A stretch of 21,293 bases of DNA, taken from the NCBI GenBank assembly GCA_026770585.1, contig MU646308.1:1886137-1907429 (forward strand), given 5' to 3'. The first letter of the stretch is position 1. Each line of letters begins with the position of its first letter. This DNA is from Baffinella frigidus (taxonomy: Eukaryota > Cryptophyceae > Cryptomonadales > Baffinellaceae). Under the pieces are notes generated by a model, which did no database searches, was not told where the DNA came from, and saw only the letters and a program-made list of their open reading frames with translations. Both the position numbers and the translations under genes were made by a program. Below are positions 10,301-16,851 of this stretch, piece after piece.

Positions 10301-13300
10301 TGGTCGGTGCATGCTGAATTGCGGGAGCGCGTGGATATCATAAGTTGACGGGATAGTTGGCATAAGTTAACCCCCCCCCCCCCTCACGAGCAGATCACGG
10401 CGGAAGATTTTGTGCGATCAGGAGCGCCAGGGGGTGGCCAACAGGTGCTTATGATAATTCAAATGCATATTTTTATTGCTCCCTCCCCACAATCTGCCAG
10501 CCAGACCGAAAAAAGTCCATCCACGCGAAAAGTTGACGGTGTTTGACTTAGCCACACAGCGGGCTATGCAGGGATTTTTGGCCGGATTCTAATAACCTTT
10601 CCGTTACCTTATTCGTAGGAACCCCCCTATGTCCCTACGCTATTGCCTACCGTAGGTTCACAGGTCTTATCGCTTAATGGTTATTCGAAATGCCTTCGAA
10701 GTCCGCTGTGTGGTTCCGAACAGAGCCGAAACTCGAGGGAGCCCGGCCGAAAAATGCTAGGCACGGCACGAGAATGACCTCCTTAAGCCACCCCGTGGAC
10801 TACGAGGGTTTCGCTGGGGCTGGATTTTAGGGTGTTACGTGACCAATTTGCGTTAGCAGCCTTGAAGTAAATTGTCTCTGGACAAGTCGACTTTTGATGG
10901 AAGGTTCGTAGTCCACCGTGTGGTGTTGGTGTATGCAGGGTCAACGTTCGCCTTCTTGACACAGAATCCATGTCCCACAGGCCCCGAGTCCCAAAACCTC
11001 AATCCCAACTCCCGAAACCCCCCATTCCTAAACACGAAACAACAACCCGGTGTTCCGCTTGAAGAACGCTGCCCACCAAAAGTCGAGGGTGGAACGTCTC
11101 AACGCAAAAGTGGAACCTCCGTCAACTTACCACTTAGCAGCCACCGGGGGGCTTCACGGATACAGTCCATCTAAACGATTTGTACTAGACCCGTATCCAT
11201 TGCCCTCTAGCCTAACCGGAATTTCACCTTGAATTCAAGACAAGGTCCTCGGTCGCTGCTAAGTGGGTAACGGTGAAAAACTTAAAAATAGGCGAGCACG
11301 CGGAGGTATAATCGCCAGGCCCTAGATATGCCCTCAAGCCTTGAGTTGAGTGATGAAATAGTCTAAGAGCCTGAAGGAACGAGCCCGCCTCGGGAACAGG
11401 CGAGCACGCGGGGGTACACTCGGCGATTCTCCAACACCTTTTTCTCGGCCACTGCCAGCCAGGTCCGCCCAACCCCCCTCCTGAACCCCACTCTGAGTAT
11501 TATGTCCCCTCCTCAACCCCACTCTGAGTATTCTGACCCCTCCGCAACCCCACTCTGAGTATTCTCAGTATTCCATCCCTTTCCCGTAATCCTTGGTCCC
11601 TAATCCCTCATCTCTCATCCCTAATCCCTCATCCCGCATCCCTCATCCCTCATCCCTTATCCCTCATCCCTAATCCCCAATCCCTATTCCCGAACCCCGG
11701 ATCCCGGATCCCGAATCCATGAACGTGATTCTGAAGTTTTACAGTCTGAGGTTTTGACAAAACGCCAAAAGTGGCCGGAATGGAGCCTGTGTTGATGATT
11801 TCATCCCAATCTGTGGCTGACAGTTGCGAAAACCGCTCTACCCTCTTACCTGCCCTGCAAACAGGTTCCAACCTTCTGAAAAGTGATCAGCTCATTAACC
11901 ACGCGAGAGCAGATATCCGCGGTATTGACAACGGTAGGCCGCAGGGGCCTAGGGGGGCTCCTTAAAAAAAACCGGGCCTAGGGATGAGCTGACAGCGAAC
12001 CGCGCATGCAGACAACTGCGTACGATCAGCTGGCAAACGCGACGCTCGACAATGCCAACCAGGCAAGCTCTGAGGGTTGCGGGGTCAGGGGTGAGGGTCT
12101 GGTTTTAGGGTCTAAGTTGTAGGGTACGGATGCCCTTCGGAAAAGGGTTTTTGTTGGAGCGACTTGCAGGGGGGCATGATTTTGGGTCGACACTCGACAA
12201 CGCCAACCAGGCAAACTTCACCATCAGTTTGACCATCAATTTGACTATCAATTTGACAAAAGCTAACCAGGCAAGCTCTCTTCCTCTTCTTCTTCCTCTT
12301 CTTCTTCATTACTCTTGCAACAGGCCCTAGATGGGCCCGTAAGCCTCGAGTTAGGTCATACAAAATTTTACGAGCCAGGCAAGCTCTCAGGGTTTCGGGG
12401 TTAGGAGTTAGGTTCAAAGCGCGCATGACCCTAAACCCTAAACCCCTCAACCGCTGCACCCTGAACCCTACACGGTAAATCCCTCCCAGCAGCCCGCTCA
12501 CCCCGACTCTTTCCCTCGTCCACCCCTCTCCCCCACCTCCTTGAAATCTAAACGCCTACCCCCTACATATTACAGACTCTAAAACCTGAGACCTGAAACA
12601 CATGAACGCTTAACTCTGAACCCTGAACCCTGAACCCTGAACCCTGAACCCTGAACCCTGAACCCTGAACCCTGATCCCTGAACCCTGAACCCTGTACCC
12701 TGAACCCTCAACCCCGCATCCCGAACTATGATCCCTCAACTCTGGACCTTGAACCCTGCACCCTGAACCTGCACCCTTAACCTTCGACCCTGACCTCTCA
12801 ACCCTGCACCCTCAACCCACAACCCTGCACTCTGAACCGCGCACCCTGAACCCTGAACCCTGAACCCTCTAGCAGGCGCTGTGGGAAGCAACCAAGAAGA
12901 TCGCTTGCGGCGGGGGAGACATAGCCGCGTAACCCCCCCCCCCATCCCGAAACCGTGAAACGCACCAAACCCTAAACCCTTGGCGGGAGAGACAGCCGCG
13001 TAACCCCCCCCTCATCCCGAACCCGTAAAACGCACCAAACCCTACACCCTAAACTCTAAACCATGTACCCGGAACTCTGAACTATGCACCCTGAACCGAA
13101 ACCTGAAATCCGACGAAACCATGAAACGTACCCCGCCCGAAATCCTGAAACGTGACCCGTGGATCCTCGACCCGAAATCTTGCCCCCCTGAAAGTCGCTC
13201 CCACAAGATCCCTTCTCCGAGGGGATTGCATACCCTACTCCTCAGACCCTGTAATCAGACCCTAAACCAGAAACCCTGAACCCGTAACCAGAAACCCCAA

Positions 13301-14987
13301 ACCCCAAACCCCGAACCCCAAACACCAAACACCAAACCCCAAACACCAAACACCAAACCCCAAACACCGAACCCTAAACCCCAAACCCCAAATCCCACAC
13401 CCCAAACCCCGAACCCCGAACCCCGAACCCCAAACCCTACACCGCACACCTCAAACCCTAAACCCTGATTCCCACCCACGAATGCAGGTGGCTGAGTGCG
13501 ATGAAGTACCTAGTGTACGTGCAAGCAGCGATCGAGCACGTCACTAGCATCCGCCCCAACCTCGAAGGGTAACCCCCCCCCCCACCCCAAATACCCAAAA
13601 ACGCAACCTGACGCATCCCGCCACGCAAGCTGGTCGCATCGCATGAGACGCGGCAGTGGCCTGCAGGAGTCAGCGATACGTGCAGGTAGGCGGGGGGGGA
13701 GGACCCCTTTAAGTAGGCTGGGGAGGAGTAGGCAGGCTGGGGAGGAGGATATGTAACGGTGGGCTGGGGAGGAGGGTGTGCTGTGGTCGTCAGCCGACCC
13801 CGAGCCGCCTTCTGTCCTTGGCCGCCAGCCGGGAGGAGGCGTGGCCCCTCCGTCGACCTGGCGGTGGCCTGCACGAGACAGCGATACGGGGGTACCTCGC
13901 TCATCAGAAACCGCCCCTCTCCCAGGACCACTATAGGGCCCTAGGGATGGGCCTACTGTAGGTTCCTATGGGGGGGGGCTTTCTTGTGAGCGAGGTATCC
14001 CTGTGTGTGTAGGTGTATCATCGATGCATCCATCGGTCGTGCCTTTTTGGAACAGACTTGTCTTCCTTGGTCGATCAATGGGAGAGTGTTAACTGTGATC
14101 AGCTTAAGTCCTAGACACCAAATTCTAAACCCTAAACCCTACACCCTAAATCCTCAACCCTCAACCATAAACCATACACCCTAAACCCTATACCCTAACC
14201 CCTAAACCCTAAACCATAAACCCTGTACCCCAACCCCTAAATCCTAACCCCTGAACCCTAAACCCTAAACCCCACCCCCCACCCCCACCCCGTAGGTTGA
14301 GTGCAGCGATGGGCAAGGTGGATCTCCTCCTGGATGCAGTACCCCTCGAGGTACGTTTCCACGCCCTGTTCGAGCGAATTTGCTCATGGAAGACAGTCAG
14401 GGCCGGTACCCGGTCTTGGCTTCAGGTTAAACAACTCAAAATATTCAAGTCATTCCCTTTTCGCTCGGCAGCGATTAATGCTTACTCTATAGGTTTGATT
14501 TTCACGGAGTTGGATTTTTAGGGGGGTTCCGGAATGAATCCAAAGAACGAAGGTAGGGTTCAAGGGTGTCGGTATTGTTAAAACAAAGATAGGGTTCAAG
14601 GGTGGAAAGACGGAAGGGTTCAAAGGTGGTGAGTCGCGGTGACGAGGTCCCGCGCATCCTCGGGCTTGCGCAGTGTCCACATCCTGTATTTAATTTCCTG
14701 ACCCGCTTCTTAAGGCGTCCAACACCGAAGATGAGGGTAGGTATGCTATTTTAGGCATAAAAGAAGTCTTAAACCAGCAGGAATCAGGACATATGCTGGT
14801 TTGTTGAGAGACGATATTTGTCAAGGACGCGTTTGACTTCTTGGGAACCATACAATACAAACTTCCTGGGAACTACACAATAAATACAAAATGTGTATTC
14901 TGGCAGGTGCGGGAAGGGTTCGGGCGCACGGTCGCGCGTCCTCTCACCGAAATCCTCGGCCATACGGTCACGAGCCCTCCGTACTGA
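7359..14987 (+). CDS. Lipidated EF-hand protein, eleven exons, 289 residues
   Basis: Exons: 7359-7587, 8375-8447, 9362-9428, 9977-10042, 10394-10444, 11400-11462, 12012-12062, 12876-12928, 13488-13568, 14296-14350, 14907-14987. They total 870 nt with consistent phases and end in TGA. The start MGCGASCG is a classic N-myristoylation plus palmitoylation signal (G2, C3, C7), so membrane attachment is expected. Residues 10-100 are Pro- and charge-rich with a basic patch, RRARTPSVAF. EF-hand 1 (LDQTGGALSRGD, 106-117) is degenerate. EF-hand 2 loop D139-D150 (DLNQDGQITAED) is canonical and is split by intron 4. The C-terminal third (about 200-289) is probably helical and I do not recognise it. Intron 7 uses a GC donor (CAG|GCAAGC). 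The acceptors of exons 8, 9 and 10 follow C-rich telomere-like arrays. Exons 3, 4, 5, 9 and 10 are the surest. Extra small exons between 10445 and 11399 are possible. The calcium-sensing role is inferred. Confidence 0.8.
8014..8053. repeat. Perfect 15-bp stem hairpin in intron 1
   Basis: ACTCACTCCCCTGCT (8014-8028) pairs perfectly with 8039-8053 across a 10-nt loop. Its role is unknown; it may be a fold-back relic. Confidence 0.7.
8307..8365. repeat. 31-bp tandem duplication next to exon 2 acceptor
   Basis: Two copies of a unit beginning GCTACTAAACGGGG and ending TCTTGTTTT. The second runs into the exon 2 acceptor TCTGCAG. Each copy carries a branch-point-like CTACTAAAC, so branch site and pyrimidine stretch were duplicated together. 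Confidence 0.8.
8593..8858. mobile_element. AT-rich inverted-repeat element in intron 2
   Basis: Arms 8593-8623 and 8829-8858 share ATCTCCGTAAAAGTATT and a following TAATTGC in inverted orientation. Inside is a ~40-bp direct duplication (about 8666-8705 and 8712-8750; AAAGCATTTGT, GCGCCAAA). The segment is lower in GC than its surroundings. Confidence 0.6.
8797..9087 (+). other. Unassigned open stretch inside intron 2
   Basis: Open for about 97 codons to TAG at 9085, with aromatic-rich sequence (RTWVRISGRNVSFRGTKW) but no Met. An acceptor-like CTGCAG precedes 8799, and its phase would fit EF-hand exon 2. However it ends in a stop and has no strong donor in a useful phase. It could be an alternative terminal exon, an element-derived fragment or chance. 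I do not recognise the protein. Confidence 0.2.
9535..9570 (+). repeat. Tail copy of EF-hand gene exon 3
   Basis: Encodes ALSRGDFGHGLE against ALSRGDLGHGLE in the exon, then GTTTCA (true donor GTTTCT). A pyrimidine-rich (CTT)n block lies between exon and copy. Confidence 0.85.
9605..9690. repeat. CCCGAAA degenerate array
   Basis: Repeats of CCCGAAACCCGAAA and CGCGGAACC in intron 3, C-rich on the sense strand. Confidence 0.85.
9806..9829 (+). repeat. Head copy of EF-hand gene exon 4
   Basis: The acceptor and first eight codons of exon 4 (AGCAG then GACACGCAGGAGG...) appear 171 bp upstream of the true exon (GGCAG then GACACGCAAGAGG...). Both encode DTQEDDAI. A CACGTG hairpin element lies between copy and exon. 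Confidence 0.85.
9871..9909. mobile_element. CACGTG hairpin element, copy 1
   Basis: Perfect 16-bp stem (GGTCACGTGTCGCCCG, 9871-9886, with 9894-9909) and a 7-nt loop, followed by AAACACATAAAAATTACTAC. Copies with the same tail are at 15375-15413 and 15596-15634, and a decayed tail is near 3405-3440. Confidence 0.8.
10052..10188. mobile_element. MITE-like element, CACTTAGCAGC family, divergent copy 2
   Basis: Termini CCACTGAGCAGCC and GGCTGCTAAGTGG. It begins nine bases inside intron 4, between exon 4 and its tail copy. Confidence 0.7.
10238..10255 (+). repeat. Tail copy of EF-hand gene exon 4
   Basis: CTCAGCTAGGACGGCCAG repeats the end of exon 4 and continues GGTCCACAC, as the exon continues GTCCACATA. 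One extra G sits at the junction. Confidence 0.75.
10552..10713. mobile_element. MITE-like element, CCACACAGCGG family, copy 2
   Basis: Inverted termini CCACACAGCGGGC and GTCCGCTGTGTGG. It lies in intron 5 of the EF-hand gene, in the opposite orientation to 4419-4575. Confidence 0.8.
10793..10919. mobile_element. Short inverted-repeat element, CGTGGACTACGA
   Basis: CCGTGGACTACGAG on the left and TTCGTAGTCCACCG on the right, about 100 bp apart, with no clear ORF. Confidence 0.6.
11130..11266. mobile_element. MITE-like element, CACTTAGCAGC family, copy 3
   Basis: Inverted termini CCACTTAGCAGC and GCTGCTAAGTGG. The interior shares ACCTTGAATTCAAG and GCAATGGATACG with 3203-3339 in reverse orientation. 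Confidence 0.85.
11292..11316 (+). repeat. Head copy of EF-hand gene exon 6
   Basis: TAG followed by GCGAGCACGCGGAGGTATA copies the acceptor and start of exon 6 (CAG then GCGAGCACGCGGGGGTACA) about 108 bp upstream. Confidence 0.75.
11465..11715. repeat. Minisatellite plus CCCTAATCCCTCAT array in intron 6
   Basis: Three copies of a ~30-bp unit containing CAACCCCACTCTGAGTATT, then a C-rich array of CCCTAATCCCTCATC type. Confidence 0.85.
12189..12378 (+). repeat. Three nested tail copies of EF-hand gene exon 7
   Basis: Copies end at 12210 (CTCGACAACGCCAACCAG), 12270 (GCTAACCAG) and 12378 (GAGCCAG), each followed by GCAAAC or GCAAGC. The true exon ends AATGCCAACCAG then GCAAGC. All four donors are of GC type, and the copies shorten downstream. 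Confidence 0.8.
12585..12870. repeat. CCCTGAA array in intron 7
   Basis: About 40 repeats of CCCTGAA and variants. It ends CCCTGAACCCTCTAGCAG at the exon 8 acceptor. The repeat contains branch-point-like CTGAAC and pyrimidines. Confidence 0.9.
12982..12999 (+). repeat. Tail copy of EF-hand gene exon 8
   Basis: GGCGGGAGAGACAGCCGC repeats the end of exon 8 and is followed by GTAACCCCCCC, as in the exon. Similarity continues at least 30 bp into the intron (GAAACGCACC type). Confidence 0.8.
13022..13472. repeat. CCCTAAA/CCCCAAA degenerate arrays in intron 8
   Basis: C-rich repeats (AACCCCAAACACCAAAC and relatives) fill most of intron 8, densest at 13249-13472, and stop about 15 bp before the exon 9 acceptor. 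Confidence 0.85.
13651..13890. repeat. 30-bp direct repeat pair in intron 9
   Basis: GTGGCCTGCAGGAGTCAGCG (about 13651-13680) and GTGGCCTGCACGAGACAGCG (about 13861-13890). The second directly abuts the TACCTCGCTCA element. Confidence 0.65.
13888..14002. mobile_element. MITE-like element, TACCTCGCTCA family, copy 2
   Basis: Termini GGGGGTACCTCGCTCA and GTGAGCGAGGTATCCC, with inner GAAACCGCCCC and GGGGGCTTTC. The centre contains GGGCCCTAGGGATGGGCC. Confidence 0.75.
14110..14290. repeat. CCCTAAA array before EF-hand exon 10
   Basis: Dense CCCTAAACCCTA repeats ending in C-runs and CCCCGTAG, the exon 10 acceptor. Confidence 0.9.
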
Positions 14988-15950
14988 AGTTGACTAACCA
15001 GAGATCCGGCGCGTGTTCTGAACACGCTTGGGGTTTCTGGTTTCTGGTTTCTGGTTTCTGGATGTTAGATGTATGGTTTCTGGTTGTGGCGACACCCTAC
15101 AGCCCACTCGGGGAAACCGAGTGGACTCCCTGTTCCCCACGGCTGTTCCCTCGACGAACAGAAAGATCGGTGTTGCCACCAACATGGGCTGAAAGGGGAG
15201 CGTTTTTGGTGAACATTGACTGAATGGATGAAATGAGGTATGAAACCTGTCGTAGACGTTTTTCCAATACATATTTAGGAAGGTTCTGTCAGCTGCATGC
15301 CCCCACACGGAGGGTAGGGTGCTGCCGCCGGAGAGAGCAGGAAATGAGACAGGTTTTGCGTTTTGTACGGACTTGGTCACGTTTCGCCCCGAAAAGCGGG
15401 GCGACACGTGACCAAACATGTAAAAATCACTACACACTACAGCTCCCCGGGTTTTCAAAGGGGTGTTTGATGCGCCTCGTGTGGCCTCGTGTGGGAGAGC
15501 AGGAGACGAGGCAGGCTCGCGCGGGGTGGAAGGAGCGCCTCTCTGCCCGTCTTTACATCCCTGAGCCCCCCCGCGATTCTGTTTTGTACGGAGTTGTTCA
15601 CGTGTCGCCCCGCTTTTCGGAGCGACACGTGACCAAAAATGTGCAAATTACTACACGCTACATCACTTGTACAGCTCCCCGGGTTTTAAAAAGGTTGTTT
15701 GATGCGCCTCGTGTGGCCTCGTGTGGGAGAGCAGGAGACGAGGCAGGATCGCGCGGGGTGGAAGGAGCGCCTTCCGTAGGTTCCTAATTCATGCTATACC
15801 GTAGGGCGACACGGAATGCCGATTTTTTTTTAAAAGCAGTGGCTTGGGGAGAACAGGAAATGCAACGGAATTGGAGCCTTTCCCTCAAGAAGTATACCAA
15901 CGGTTCCAATTCCCGATAGTGCACTGAAAAGGGTGGCCTGGAGAGAGCAG
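14988..15950. other. Repeat-rich spacer downstream of the EF-hand gene
   Basis: Holds a (TTTCTGG)n run at about 15030-15062, the hairpin CCACTCGG-GGAAA-CCGAGTGG (15102-15122), two CACGTG hairpin elements (15375-15413, 15596-15634) and a tandem duplication of about 225 bp that carries them (shared CAGCTCCCCGGGTTTT and GATGCGCCTCGTGTGGCC). Nearly complete copies of the exon at 15951 are included. No promoter was recognised. Confidence 0.6.
15503..15580 (+). repeat. Near-complete copy of the unassigned exon at 15951
   Basis: Encodes ETRQARAGWKERLSARLYIP and six more codons behind GAGAGCAG. A shorter head copy is at 15735-15772, and a fragment (GAAATGAGACAGG) near 15340. The 15503 copy lacks the GCG-GTAACT donor of the main exon. 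Confidence 0.7.
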
Positions 15951-16031
15951 GAGACGAGGCAGGATCGCGTGGGTTGGAAGGAGCGCCTCTCCGCCCGGCT
16001 CGACGTCCCTGATGCCCCGCGCGATTCCGCG
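15951..16031 (+). CDS. Unassigned 27-codon exon (GWKERLSARLDVP)
   Basis: An acceptor (GAGAGAGCAG) and a donor (GCG|GTAACT) enclose 81 nt open in phase 0. It encodes ETRQDRVGWKERLSARLDVP followed by DAPRDSA. Multiple head copies upstream and tail copies downstream mark it as a genuine exon by comparison with the assigned genes. I do not recognise the family and cannot place its partner exons. Possible partners are short open pieces near 16316-16351 (HAIKFDGQE before GTCCTAG) and 16597-16625. It could belong to a separate gene between the EF-hand and NWD-type genes. Confidence 0.45.
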
Positions 16032-16063
16032 GTAACTCCCACCCCTCACAGGGGTCACGCGAC

Positions 16064-16453
16064 CCCGCGTGATTCTACGGTAAGGGTGGACACCCTAGTT
16101 CCGGCGCCAACTTGATTCCGGCATTTCGTATCATCCAACTGTATAGGATACGGTAGCCTTGCCGTCCCTGATGTCCTGCGTGATTCCGCGGTAAGGGTGG
16201 ACACCCTAGCCACACAACGGACTTTGAATGGATTTCGAATAACCCATACGCGGTAAGACAGGGACGTTCCGGATGCCCCACGTGATTCCGCGGTAAGGGC
16301 GCTACCGTATGCCTTAAGTGGCCATGCCATCAAATTTGACGGCCAAGAGGTCCTAGGCAGGTCCTAGGGCCCTACGGTAGGGCGTATGAGCCTACTGGCC
16401 ACTGAAGGGATACCGTGTCGACTCGACGTGCCTCAGGCCCCGCTTGATTCCGC
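16064..16453 (+). repeat. Four tail copies of the exon at 15951
   Basis: Ends at 16079, 16190, 16292 and 16453. Each carries a version of CCCCGCGTGATTCCGCG; the first three are followed by GTAAGG and the last by GAATG. They encode forms of APRDSA. Here the copies do not shorten strictly in order. Confidence 0.8.
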
Positions 16454-16469
16454 GGAATGTCATACCCCA

Positions 16470-16545
16470 GTCATGAGACAGAAACAGGTTATGAGACAGA
16501 ACAGGTTCCCACATTTCGTAATGGGACAGCAACAGGTTATGTCTC
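16470..16545 (+). repeat. Three GAGACAGAACAG|GTT copies
   Basis: ATGAGACAGAAACAGGTTAT, ATGAGACAGAACAGGTTCCC and GGGACAGCAACAGGTTATG repeat the same exon-end-like plus donor-like pattern. The full parent exon was not identified. Confidence 0.5.
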
Positions 16546-16777
16546 ATTTCGTCGCACCGTCTCCCACTCCTGCATATCTGTTGTCTCGCACTGTATAGGA
16601 GCGACTGGGCTCGTTGTCGCTCCAAGGTTGCGGAATTTGTACCACACACCCAGGATATCTCTGTGGGGATAGTCTGCAAACTCCACTAATGCCGAGCTGG
16701 ATGAGTGTGGGAAGACCTGCACCTCAACCCCCGCACCTCAACCCCGCACGTAAACATGAAACATAAATAACCGCGGG

Positions 16778-16851
16778 TGGCGCATAGATCGACGCTAATA
16801 TCGTATGGCGAATAGATGGACGCTAATCCCGTGTGGCGAATAGATGGACGC
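16778..16851. repeat. 28-bp tandem repeat reaching the NWD-type start codon
   Basis: TGGCGAATAGATGGACGC units start at 16778, 16806 and 16834, exactly 28 bp apart. The last contains the ATG of the next gene, so the repeat duplicates the 5' edge of its first coding exon. Confidence 0.85.

Noticed and set aside
12736-13479. Frames with GFRVQGSGF or GFGVWGLGF repeat proteins
   Set aside because: These are translations of telomere-like arrays, with no start context or conserved domain.
15224-15787. A 187-codon plus-strand frame as one gene
   Set aside because: It runs through two CACGTG hairpin elements and two exon copies, so it is a chance open frame over repeats.
15340-16460. A CRISPR-like array of spaced repeats
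   Set aside because: The repeats are exon copies of varying length with irregular, related spacers, in a eukaryotic context with no cas genes.
16537-16722. Minus-strand frame with VEFADYPHRDILGVWYKFRN
   Set aside because: It is protein-like, but I found no matching partner exons, clear splice sites or family. Plus-strand splice-like signals compete in the same place.
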